A stretch of DNA of 64,000 nucleotides. It comes from Tranzscheliella williamsii (taxonomy: Eukaryota > Basidiomycota > Ustilaginomycetes > Ustilaginales > Ustilaginaceae). Positions 50,318 to 61,200 of this stretch are shown here, one piece after another. Both the position numbers and the translations under genes were made by a program. The first letter of the stretch is position 1; every line of letters begins with the position of its first letter. The stretch is taken from contig JALBYF010000069.1 of NCBI GenBank assembly GCA_023212725.1, positions 1-64,000 on the forward strand, written 5' to 3'. The notes under the pieces were generated by a model. It was given only the letters and a program-made list of their open reading frames with translations, searched no databases and was not told where the DNA came from.

Positions 50318-53300
50318 ATGGCAGTAACCGCTTCTCGTTTCGTCGAGCCTGCCAATGCCAACCATCCTTCGTACCCATCACAGCCAGCCCATCGCCAACA
50401 GATCCCTTTACCGTTCGGTTCTCCGGGTGCTAGCGGCCTTCGACGTCCTCTCTTCACCGCTCCCTCCGGCGAGACGCGAACCGATGCAGCCATGAATCCC
50501 GCAGCTGCACCTTTGCCGGTATCCTACATGCCCAGCCACATAGAGCCTCTTGATGACGACCATGAAGCTTTTTATGCGCAGGCCGAGGAGCATGTTGTCG
50601 CCTTGCACGATTTCAACTCCAACAATGCCACCTGCCTCTCTTTCCAAGCAGGCCAAGTGATCAAGGTCTATAATCGTGATCCTTCCGGCTGGTGGGACGG
50701 AGAGTTGGATGATCAGCGTGGCTGGTTTCCTAGCAACTATGTCGACCAGGAGGCAGTCTACGTTGCTGACCCAGCTGATCCAACTGCTCACCACTTTGGC
50801 TATGCCGAGCCAGGCTATGCCACTCACTCAGAGTCAGATCACGGCGAAGGCATCCACGTCGCGCAATCACGCGAGAGATACTATTCCGCCCACACATCGC
50901 GCTCCCCTACTCCCACCACAACGCCTTTTGTCGACCGGGGCGACGCAGGCGTCCTCGACCCCATCCTCCATGCCATCTCCTTGCTCCGCAACGCAGCTCG
51001 AGCCAACCGAGTGGCGCATTTTCAGCCTTCGACCGCCTGCGTTATATCCTCGGTCCGGTCGGTTCTCTCCGCCACAGATTGCCTTACCCGCGAGTCTATC
51101 GTCCTCCGCTCAAATCCGCATCTCGCACGCGAACGCAAGGCTATCCTCTCCGAACTCAGCAAACTCGTCTCTCAAGCCAGAAAGGCGTCAGCACCCATGG
51201 TGGACGAGACGCTGCGACCCGTCGAGATGGACGCTATGCTCAATCTGGCCAACCAGGTTCTGCAAAACGTGCGCACATTCATCAGCGTAGCAGCCGAGTG
51301 CGGTGTATCCGTTCCAGATCGGAGGTCTTCAGTTTATGACGATCTGTATGCCGATCGAGCCAAGCTACCCCCGACCGACCGCTTCCAGTCAAGCTTGGAT
51401 CGACGCGAATTGGACAAGACGCCCACACCCGACTCGCCACACGCCTCGCAAGCAGCTCGTAGCTTACCCCCGCCCAATGCTTTCTCACCCCGTACAAGCA
51501 AAAGCTTTGGAGACGTAAAGCGCGCTTATTCGCAGCGTCGCCATCCCTCAGACGGTTCCATTGAGTCAGATGGTGGCGTTCCGGCATCAGTTACGCAGGC
51601 CCGTTCGCAAACTCACAGCAAGCTCATTGCAGGCATCCATGATGCCAGTACGCTGATCTCACGGTCGCGCTCTGACTCGAGCTCTGATTCTCCCGAATCC
51701 GCTTCGGGACATGAAACCAGCTCTCAGCATGGCTCAGCTGAATCGGCAGATGACGAAGTACCGCCTAGCCCCGTCCAACGTTCTCCGCAGCAGGTGATGC
51801 AACGTCTCAGTCTCACAAACGATCAGCTGCTTTCTGTCATCGCTGCCTTTATCGGCCACGTCCATACCCATACCTCGGAAAGCCACGCATCCAGTTACGC
51901 GCGTCTGATCGATATGACCCGAGAAGCCGTCGTGGGTGTCCGTAATCTACTTTTGGTCGTGGAAGCCGTCAACAATAACGCCGCTTTGCAACAGCAGAAA
52001 CCAAGGGAAACGTCCATTCTCTGGGAAACGCGCGAAAACCTGTACGAGGCGACAACGCAGCTTGTTACAGCAGCCAGGATCGTCACTTCGGCACCTTCGG
52101 TTGTCATCGGAGCTGGCTCAGCTGCAGAGGCCGAGGATAAGTCCCGGCTCTTGCAAGCTGCTACCAGTGTTTTGCGAACCGGTGGCGAATGTGTCGGAGC
52201 GGTCCGTCTCTGCATTGATCGGCTATCTCCTGGCTTCGTTGTCGAGCTTCCCGAACCCACACGCACCTATCGTTCTAGGGCCATCCCGCGTGCAGGCTCC
52301 GCACAAGTGGATCCGCAGCAAGAGCAAGTCGACCAAGACGCTGAAGATGCTGGCCAAGACGCCTATCGACGCGTCCCTCGAAGGAAGCATACGCTCTCCT
52401 TCCTTGGGCGCAAGGCTACCAGCCTCTCGTGCCTGAAGCAAAAGTATGAGCGAGATGAGCAGCTCAGCAGCTTTGAGGATATTGACGAAATTGATTTGAC
52501 CGCCGATGACCCCGACACGGCTACGCCTAGCGGCATCCGAGGCGACGTCGAACTGCCCTCGACCGACAAGGATGGTCGCCCCATTGTCCAGCATCATCAT
52601 AACGACCAGGCCTCTGATCAGAGTCTGGATGCTGTTCAACAACTTCGAGCTGCATCCCCGCCACAGTCTGCAGGCGCCTTGATCGACAAGAATGCGTCCA
52701 TCAGCGACATCAGCGGCGGAGGCTCGTCGAGCGAGCAACTTTCCCGAGATGCTTTCCGCACCTCCCGATCGACCATACAGTCGATTCGAACCGAGTGCAC
52801 CGGCGAAACATCAGCTCGTTCTTCGCTGGAACAGAACACTGGACTTCACAACGCCCAAATTGAGCCTCACGATGCGCACACCACAGCGCAAACTGCAGCG
52901 AAACAGTTGGCCGGAGGGCTCACGGACCGACAATCTGTTTATCGCGAGGCGCGTGGTCCAACCGTATCCATCGAGTCGCGCTACATGGCACCAGAGTATG
53001 GGCCTTCAGACGTGGTATGCAACTCGGAAGGGCAAGTCACAGGGGCCTCGCTGCAGGCTCTGGTAGAAAAGATGACTCCGCATGACACAATGATCGAACC
53101 AACGCTCTCTAATGCATTCTTCCTTTGCTTCAGGATGTTCAGTTCGCCAAGGGAGCTACTCCAAGCCGTCATCCGACGATTTGAAATGTCTCCGCCCGCC
53201 GACCTGACAATGAGCGAGGCCGATGTAGCACGCTGGCACGAGAAAAAGTTGACACCGGTACGCCTGAGGGTATTCAACCTGCTGAAAAGCTGGCTTGAGA

Positions 53301-54595
53301 ATCACTGGAATCCTGCAACCGACCAGGTCATCTTACCGCAACTTGTCGCTTTTGTCGAACGATCTGCGACCGGCGCGATTTCAGGGCCCGCCAAGCGACT
53401 AGGCGATCTTGCGCGCAGACGGCGTGACAACGGGACGCAAAAGACCACCGTCTTGGTGGGCAACCAGCGCGGACCGGGAAGTTTGCAGAGGGTGATCTCG
53501 TCCGAGGGCATCAAAAACGGCTTTGGTCTGACAATGACCGACGCTTCGCAGATGTACGCGCCTTCTGCCTTTTCAAAAGGCGGCGCCTTACCGCCAGCTT
53601 CGATTGTTTCTAAGGCGTTGCTCTCGAACTTGAGAAACGAAAACTTTGCCAAGGTCAACATTCTGGACTTTGATCCTTTGGAACTGGCTCGACAGCTGAC
53701 GATTCTGGACAGCAAACTCTACTGCGCGATTCAGCCGGAAGAGTTGCTGGGCTCCAAGTTTAGCAAAGAGACAAAGGAGGCGGGCGCCAGCGACGACACG
53801 CACGTCAAGAGTATGTCTTCCATGTCGACGCGCATCACCGGCTGGATCAGCGAATGTATCCTGGGCGAGGCGGATGCGCGTAAACGGACGCAGTTGCTCA
53901 AGTTTTTCATTAAATTGGGCGATCGATGCGAGCAGCTGAACAACTTTCACACTCTGATGGCGATTCAGTGCGCTCTTAACTCTTCCACCATCGCACGCTT
54001 GAAAAAGACGTGGGATGGGCTGCCGCAAAAATACAAGGGCATGATGGACCATCAACGGCGAGCAGTCGAACACACGCGCAACTACGCTGGCTACCGTGCA
54101 CGGCTTCGAAACACGGCTCCCCCCGCGATACCGTTCCTAGGTCTTTTCCTAACCGACCTCACGTTCTGCCACGAAGGCAACGCGCCGACAAGACCTTGTC
54201 CTTCGAACCCGGAAAAAAAGTTGCTCAACTTTGACAAATACGTCAAGATCAGCCGGATCGTCGGAGAGGTGCAGCGCTTTCAGGTGCCTTACAATATGGT
54301 GGAAGTGCCGGAGATGCAAAAGTTCCTTCGAGAGGCATTGAACGACGTGCAGGGCGGCAATGGAGGACCGGGTGCGGATGATCTTTATCGCCGAAGCCTG
54401 TTGCTCGAACCGCGCGCGGCCATGAAAGGGGCTGCGAACAGTATGACTGGCGCCAACACAGGAGCCGTAGCAATGGCGAACGGAGGTGTGCCGAGCGGTA
54501 GCGTCGCCATGCGCACTAGCAGCAGCGGTGCCAACGGCGATCACAGCAAGTTAGGCGGATTGGACATCTTTAACTGGCGCACGGACAAGGCCTGA
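50318..54595 (+). CDS. CDC25: Cdc25-type Ras guanine nucleotide exchange factor with SH3 domain
   Basis: 1425 residues from the ATG at 50318; the upstream frame through the 10-bp repeat begins with GTG. Domains: SH3 at about residues 88-145 (VVALHDFNSNNATCLSF, DPSGWWDGELDDQRGWFPSNY); a helical middle region; a RasGEF N-terminal domain from about 900 to 1060 (LQALVEKMTPHDTMIEP, TFFLCFRMFSSP-like AFFLCFRMFSSPRELLQ); and the catalytic CDC25 homology domain at about 1113-1345 (NILDFDPLELARQLTIL, LGDRCEQLNNFHTLMAIQ, PFLGLFLTDLTF, HEGN). It loads GTP on Ras at the membrane. SH3-REM-GEF order equals yeast Cdc25 and smut Ras GEFs that influence cAMP/MAPK morphogenesis. No intron was seen. Confidence 0.92.
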   Translation: MAVTASRFVEPANANHPSYPSQPAHRQQIPLPFGSPGASGLRRPLFTAPSGETRTDAAMNPAAAPLPVSYMPSHIEPLDDDHEAFYAQAEEHVVALHDFNSNNATCLSFQAGQVIKVYNRDPSGWWDGELDDQRGWFPSNYVDQEAVYVADPADPTAHHFGYAEPGYATHSESDHGEGIHVAQSRERYYSAHTSRSPTPTTTPFVDRGDAGVLDPILHAISLLRNAARANRVAHFQPSTACVISSVRSVLSATDCLTRESIVLRSNPHLARERKAILSELSKLVSQARKASAPMVDETLRPVEMDAMLNLANQVLQNVRTFISVAAECGVSVPDRRSSVYDDLYADRAKLPPTDRFQSSLDRRELDKTPTPDSPHASQAARSLPPPNAFSPRTSKSFGDVKRAYSQRRHPSDGSIESDGGVPASVTQARSQTHSKLIAGIHDASTLISRSRSDSSSDSPESASGHETSSQHGSAESADDEVPPSPVQRSPQQVMQRLSLTNDQLLSVIAAFIGHVHTHTSESHASSYARLIDMTREAVVGVRNLLLVVEAVNNNAALQQQKPRETSILWETRENLYEATTQLVTAARIVTSAPSVVIGAGSAAEAEDKSRLLQAATSVLRTGGECVGAVRLCIDRLSPGFVVELPEPTRTYRSRAIPRAGSAQVDPQQEQVDQDAEDAGQDAYRRVPRRKHTLSFLGRKATSLSCLKQKYERDEQLSSFEDIDEIDLTADDPDTATPSGIRGDVELPSTDKDGRPIVQHHHNDQASDQSLDAVQQLRAASPPQSAGALIDKNASISDISGGGSSSEQLSRDAFRTSRSTIQSIRTECTGETSARSSLEQNTGLHNAQIEPHDAHTTAQTAAKQLAGGLTDRQSVYREARGPTVSIESRYMAPEYGPSDVVCNSEGQVTGASLQALVEKMTPHDTMIEPTLSNAFFLCFRMFSSPRELLQAVIRRFEMSPPADLTMSEADVARWHEKKLTPVRLRVFNLLKSWLENHWNPATDQVILPQLVAFVERSATGAISGPAKRLGDLARRRRDNGTQKTTVLVGNQRGPGSLQRVISSEGIKNGFGLTMTDASQMYAPSAFSKGGALPPASIVSKALLSNLRNENFAKVNILDFDPLELARQLTILDSKLYCAIQPEELLGSKFSKETKEAGASDDTHVKSMSSMSTRITGWISECILGEADARKRTQLLKFFIKLGDRCEQLNNFHTLMAIQCALNSSTIARLKKTWDGLPQKYKGMMDHQRRAVEHTRNYAGYRARLRNTAPPAIPFLGLFLTDLTFCHEGNAPTRPCPSNPEKKLLNFDKYVKISRIVGEVQRFQVPYNMVEVPEMQKFLREALNDVQGGNGGPGADDLYRRSLLLEPRAAMKGAANSMTGANTGAVAMANGGVPSGSVAMRTSSSGANGDHSKLGGLDIFNWRTDKA

Positions 54596-55554
54596 CGGGG
54601 CATACGTTTCTTGACGGAGCATACCTTCCTTTCCCTCGCCGAGTCAGCCTTCTTGCCCCGAGGCAGGACTAATTTCGGCGAATTGTATTGATATTTGTCC
54701 TCGCGCAGCCATGTATAGGTGACAAGCTCAGCTGGTTTGTTCAGGCCAGGGCCGGGACAGAATGTGACTGGCGGCGGTCTTCATCGGCCGCTATAGGCCG
54801 CAGAGGGATGCGGTGCCGTTAGGCCATAGGTGCGGAGACGGAAAGATCCGCGCGCACGAACGGCACGTAAAACCTAAACCCCATTGCATCCCTCTGTCGC
54901 TTCTTAGGACGCCTTGCCCCGGCGCACTTGAACTGCAGCAAACCGGTCGCCGCCGCCTCCCCGTACGAGGTAGCCATGCCATCACCAAGCCCGCGCCTAG
55001 CGTTCGTTGTCTTGGCGGTCAGCGCCGCCTTGATGGTGAGGGGACATGTTAGGCCGCGCCCACATCGCCTGGATTGGAAATCAAGCTGTTTGTATTCCAA
55101 TCGAGCTATTTGCAGATCGAGGGTCTTCGATCAGCCGATTCGATAGGATCGCATGATCGTATATACATCCACGGAAGTGGAGCGGTTACGTTGTAGCGTT
55201 GAGTGCGTTTGTATATTCAATCCTGCTTATTGAAAAAGCAAGCGCCGATGGCCGGTTGGAATAGACGGAGCAACGAGGAAAGCGGATCGAGGAAAAGCAG
55301 AAATCAAAGCACGCCTCGTCCGTATTAATCCACTCTAAAGACCGAATAGAAATAATCCGCCCTGCGATGGAATTCGCGTTACCGCACTCAGACCCGGCCG
55401 TGCGTCATTATCAATACAGTATAGATGGCACTCGAAGAAGCCGGCCAAGCCTTCGTTTTATCCTCATCCTCCTCTTCCCTCTTCCTGTCACCTCTTGCTT
55501 GCCACCTCTTCCTTACGCCGTTGCCGTATACAACAGCATTTGACACGAAACAAT
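54596..55554. other. Intergenic region Ras GEF / KGD2
   Basis: GEF 3' region and KGD2 promoter on the same strand. The leader before 55555 is C/T-rich. No other gene was seen. Confidence 0.5.
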
Positions 55555-57274
55555 ATGTTCCCTCGAACGGCTGCCCAGACCGGCGTGCGAGCTGCCCGGT
55601 CGATTGCCCTGCGCAATGGATCCGCTCGCATGGTTACACCCGCGGTCGCTCGGCGCGCTCTCACCACCGCCTCTGCCGCAACCGCCCAGAAGGCGTTTAC
55701 CGTCGCTGCTTCCCGACACGCTCTGCTATCTCAGAGGTATGCTTCCCTTCCCCGGCCCGGCTCCCCTCTGCAGCCACGTATGCGGTATCGACCATCCATG
55801 CGCTCCTTCAGCCCGTACTGACCTCGCCGTGTTCTTTCCACAGGCCTTTTTCTACCTCGCTCCGCCAAAATGAGATCGTCAAGGTGCCTCAAATGGCCGA
55901 GTCCATCACCGAAGGCACCCTCAAGCAATGGAGCAAAAAGGTCGGAGACTTTGTCAAAGCCGATGAGGAGGTCGCCACCATCGAGACCGACAAGGTACGT
56001 GTCTCTTGCTCAGTCGCTATAGGCGTCTCCCTTGTCCGGTCCTGAGCGCAAGCTCACTCTGTTCTCCTTTGCTTGTCTCTGTTACGTCATTGCACGTCAC
56101 GTCTCCTTCGATTTGCACTTCTTTGCGTGTTTAGATCGATGTCTCTGTCAATGCGCCCCAATCCGGTACCATCGTGGAGATTTTTGCCAACGAAGAAGAC
56201 ACTGTCGAGGTCGGAAAGGACCTTTTCAAGCTGGAGCCCGGCGAGGCTCCCTCTGGCGGTGCCAGCTCGGAGTCCGGAGAGAAAAAGTCGGAAGAGCCAA
56301 AGAAGGACGATGACAACAAGGTAGAAGCCAAGAGGGACGAGCAGAAGCACGAGGAGGGCAAGGACACAAAGCAAGGGTCGAAGCAAGAGTCGAAACCCTC
56401 TGAAAAGCAGAGTGAGGAGAAGAAGCCGGCTTCGTCTGCCGACCCGTCGTCTCGTCCTGGCGCCTCCTCATCGCAGCCCGCCTCAAAGTCGTCATCGTCC
56501 CCGTCTTCCTCTGCGTCGTCCTCCTCGTCGTCCAAGTCGTCGAACCCGCCAAAACCCGCTGCGGGCAGCCGAGAAGAGAGTCGAGTCAAGATGTCGCGAA
56601 TGCGTCTGAGGATTGCCGAACGGTTGAAGCAGTCGCAGAACACAGCTGCCTCTTTGACCACGTTCAACGAGATCGACATGTCCAACCTGATGGCCTTCCG
56701 AGCGCGACACAAGGATCGGATTCTCAAGGAGAAGGGCGTCAAGCTCGGCTTCATGTCGGCGTTTGCTAAGGCCTCTGCCATGGCGCTCAAGGATGTTCCG
56801 GCTGCCAACGCCAGTATCGAGGGCGCCGGGCTGGGCGACACCATTGTCTACCGAGACTATGTCGATCTCTCCGTCGCTGTTTCTACAGACAAGGGGCTGG
56901 TCACTCCGGTGGTCAGGAACCTGGAAAGCATGTCGCTGATCGAGATCGAGCAGGCGATTGCTGATCTGGGTAAAAAGGCACGCGACAACAAGCTGACGCT
57001 GGAAGACATGACCGGCGGCACCTTCACCATCAGCAACGGTGGCGTCTTTGGCTCGCTCTTCGGCACGCCCATCCTGAACCTGCCCGGCTCGGCCATCCTC
57101 GGCATGCACGCCGTCAAAGAGAAGCCCTGGGTCGTCAACGGCAAGGTGGAGATCCGACCGATCATGGTGGTGGCGCTCACCTACGACCATCGGCTGCTCG
57201 ACGGCCGCGATGCCGTCACGTTCCTGGTTAAGCTGAAGCAGTACCTCGAGGATATGCCAACCATGCTTCTTTGA
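55555..57274 (+). CDS. KGD2: Dihydrolipoamide succinyltransferase, E2 of the 2-oxoglutarate dehydrogenase complex
   Basis: Three exons, 55555-55736, 55844-55994 and 56135-57274, give 490 residues. Introns: GTATGC...CCACAG and GTACGT...TTTAG. The N-terminus ([20 protein letters not shown]) is Arg-rich and acid-free, a mitochondrial presequence. A lipoyl domain follows (about 68-140: [34 protein letters not shown], the K being lipoylated); intron 2 falls exactly after that Lys codon. A long charged Lys/Glu/Ser/Pro linker replaces the E3-binding domain, as usual for Kgd2. The catalytic domain ends with [16 protein letters not shown] and [11 protein letters not shown], containing the catalytic His and Asp. 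It transfers succinyl from lipoate to CoA in the TCA cycle. Pyruvate E2 is excluded by [20 protein letters not shown] and the missing E3-binding domain. Confidence 0.94.
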
Positions 57275-58294
57275 GCCAGATCTCTGCCCCTCCCCCCCGC
57301 GTCCACTACATCCAACCCTCGTATCCATAGCACACAGACCGGCTTCATGAATCGATTCGCAGCGATCTCGCGTACGGCGTACCGAGTGCCTCTGGATTTC
57401 ATCTTTCGTTCGTGGTGAGGGTGGATTGCAGCAGCCAAAGGGATCGCGATGGACCCACCGCTCGCCGTGGTAGCGCCTTCCGTTTGCAGGCTAACCACAA
57501 ATGCAGCCAACGTACGGTCAACTTGCACTTGAGAAAGCATGCCGCCTTCAGTATACGGTATGCTGAAGCAGGTGCAGCGCAAGCGGGCCACGTGCGGCGC
57601 CGCGCACAGAGCATTAGAGCCACACCAACATCTCGACCATAACATCAATCCATGGGCTGCCACACATACCACTGGCAGAGCGGTACGAGCGGTCTGGGAG
57701 AGGGAAAGGAGCCAGATCGAACACCAAGAAGGGGGCAAAGGTGAGAGCCAAAGGGCCCTCTTGCCTGGAATCAATGCAAAATTCGCTAACTGTCATCGGC
57801 TAGTCTTCTCTTTGTCCACCAGTTTCGCCACCGTCCGTGCTAGTGCAGCAGCCCCTCGTCGCTCGTTCGCCGTTGAGCACTCCACCAACATCGTCTCTCG
57901 TCCGCCGACCATCCTTGCTGGGTTTTCAAAGACCGACGACGACGGTCTCACACGATCGACCGATCCATGCAAAACCAAGCCATCCGAGACATTCACCGTC
58001 AATTCCCATTTGCCACCGACAAACTGCGCCGCATCGAACTGTTTTCTTCTCTCCTTCTCACTGCCCTTCCGGTGCGGCATTGCTGACGCCGCTCCATTCG
58101 CCGTACAGCACACGTTGCTCTACGGCTAGAACGCGGTACCAACGCTTCACTCGCGGTTTTATCAGGCCTCTACATCCTCAGCACCGCCAAGGTGGCGTCG
58201 TTGAAGGATGTCTTAAGGAAGCTAACATCGGCTGTCCAGAGCTCACGCTACTGCAAGTCCGAGACCTTCGTCCTTGCCTCGCTTTGGGTGGACC
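57275..58294. other. Intergenic region KGD2 / large disordered protein
   Basis: From about 57780 the plus strand is C/T-rich and probably the 5' leader of the gene starting at 58295. Open stretches up to 196 codons lack an ATG in good position or a recognisable domain. Confidence 0.5.
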
Positions 58295-61200
58295 ATGGCC
58301 TTCGGGACGCTGCTGAGGCGGCCTTCCCGTTCTGATGCCACCGCAGGACCCTCTAAGCCGCGTTCTTCGTCCGACTGGCTGCGCCCGCGTCACAGCATCG
58401 GCAAAGGTCCTCTTGATGAGGACCTTCTTTACCACCATCCTTCGACCGCCCTCCAGCCTGGCCGTCCCTCCAACGACGGCCACAGCGTTTACTCGGCGCC
58501 TGTCCGCCTAGGTACTACCGATCCGCGCCGTCCGAGCCACGAAGATCAATATGCCCGCCAGCGCAACGCCCCTCTTCTGCCGTCATCAACTCTGAGTGGC
58601 CTTCCCGCCGCCTTTTCGCCCGGCGTCTCTTCCACGCCAGCGCCAGTGCATCTGTCGCCGGAGACAGCAGCTGTCAACCGCTACGACAGGCTTTTCGGTC
58701 TGTCGGGCATGCCTGCGGCTTCGCGCTCTGTGTCTCCGTCCATGACCTACCCTCAACCGCAGTCGCACAGCGCGAGCCCATTGGCTGCATCGGCCGATGC
58801 CCCGGTGCAGCACGACGCCAAGCATCGCTCGCCCTTCCCGCCCCCGTCCTCGTCCACCGGCGCTAGCACCAGCAAGGACACCTCCACCCGGGGCAGCGCC
58901 TTCTTCCGCCGGCCGAGCTTCCGTCGCCGCAACAGCTCCAATGCCTCGTCTTCGTCCCGTCCCGACCGCGCCGCCCTCCAGCACGCCATGTCTGACACCG
59001 CAGCGGCTGCTGCTGCAATTCCTCCTGAGCCTGCATCTGCGTCTGTGGCTACGCGGGACACGCCAACTGCAAATAGCCACCCCAGCGCGGCGCTCGACTC
59101 GTCTGCATCTGCGAACCGACCACAAGCCCCGACCCATCCGCCTGTCCCCGCCGCTTCCCTGAGGCGGTTCAAGGAGGCAGCCCCAGCTGCCGAGCCGAGT
59201 CCAGGCCGCTTCGCACGCCTCTTCGGCCGTCGCAAGTCGCGATCGGCGTCTTCCCATGCTGCGCCGACGCAGGCCGCAGGCGCCGTCGAGCACGAGCATG
59301 CGCTGGCGACATCCCGACCCTCTCCCCCCATGGCTATCATCGCTGCCGGCTGGATGAACCCTGCCCTTCCGCAACCGGGGGCTGCTTCGACTGGTCAAGA
59401 CCGCAACCCGGCGCCAGCACCCGTCCCACGACAGACGCTTGCGGGAAGCCCCAGCGCGTCCGCCCCTGCCATGGCATCCGGTGAGCCCACAGCACCACAA
59501 CCTACGGCAGTGAGACCGACTGGAACACCGTCTTCAGGAGTATCGCTGGCGCCATCACGATCAGCCCCCTCGGCCGCGGCCACCCACGTATCTTCCGACG
59601 AACAAGTTCGTCCGGCACAGCACGTCTTCCAGTTCCCCGCACGTAGCTCCGCCTCTGATCGCCCTGACTCACTGCGGACAGCTCGGACCACAACCGGTCA
59701 GCCGGGACATGCTGCGTACCGGTCCAGGTCTTTCGCGTTTCCCGCCCCGGCGGCGAGCACCCCGCGGGAGCCACTTCCCACGCTGCCCGAGCCGTCGGCG
59801 TCGAAACTGCAACGCCAGGCCAGTCGCCTCGCCCGAACGCTCGGCCACAGGACCAACAGCAAGAGCCTATCTGTCCTCAACAGCTTGTTTGGCAGCAGCA
59901 CCGGAGTCGGCGCTACCCCGGGCGCTGCTGAAGGCGCCACTAAGGATGGGCGGCCCGAGACAGCTCATGTACGCCGTCCCTCCTTCCGGGCCCGGCTGAT
60001 GGGGAGGCAGAACAGCGTGGGTGGCCGCCACCGGCCCAGCACGCCCGAGATCGAGAGCTGGCGGCAGCGCGGCCCCGACGGCAGCCATCTCGATCTGTAC
60101 ACGGCCGACCACCCCCGGCGCAGCAGCGTGGACGCTGCCTTGCCGAGCTCCCAGCGCGAAGGTGGGCCCCCCGTCGCCATCTCGCGGTCCAAGAGCGCCG
60201 TTCGAAGAAAGCCGCCCCCCGCCGTGCGGCAAAAAGAGATCGAGAGCAGCTCCAGCACTCCCCTCTACGGCAAGACGTTCCGTGCCCTCGAGGTCGATCC
60301 CGCCGAAACCCCACTCGCCGGCAGCCACGCCGCGTCCCCCACAGCTGCCCTTGTCCCGCTCGAGCACGAATCGCAGCAGGCGGCCAAGCCCAGCAACACC
60401 GCGGGCGGCGCAAGCAGAGACGATGAGGCAAGAACAGGGCCAGGCAGCTCTCCAGAACGCGCTCCGAGAGCGATGAGCCCGGATCCCCGCGGCACTGTGA
60501 TGCTCAGCCATCGCCTTGTCAGTGGCAGGAGCTCTCCTTCTGCCGATTCGCCGTCCGCTTTGGGCCTTTTCGGCATGACGGAGGCCGCCCCAAACGAAAA
60601 GTCGCACGCATCGATACCCATCGTCGGCGTACATCCCAGTTCTCGGCGCTCCAGCAGGTCTTCGAATTCGGCGTCGGATGTCAAGTCAGGCGCCGTCCAG
60701 CTGGAGCAACCCAGCCAGACCAAGTTGCCGCCAGCGCCCACGCACAACCGGTTTTTGCAGGCAACCTCACCCAGACGTTCGGGGAAGCGCGATTCTTCAG
60801 GCGCGCCCAGCGTTGCCGACACCTCGAGCTCTGTCGATCGCCCCTGGTCTCTGATCAGCGCTGGGGAAACCGACACGCCGCTTCTCCGGCTTCGTAAGCT
60901 CGTCGTGGACACCAACGCCGACGACAGCCGCGACGGCGACAGTGACAGCCTCTTCTTCCGGCCTATTGCCGAGCTGCGTCCATCGCACGAGCGTACCGCT
61001 CCGCAACGGCCGCGCTCCGGCAACTCTATCCACATCACCAGCGACCTGATCGAAGCGGGCTCGCGCCAGGAGCTCTTGGACGTCCCGAATACCGAACCGA
61101 CTTCTCCCATCGCTGACAACGCGCAATACGACTCCGCGCACAGCAAGGGGCAAGAGCCGCAGAGGCCGGGCTCGAGCATGACGATGGAGTCCGAGACCAA

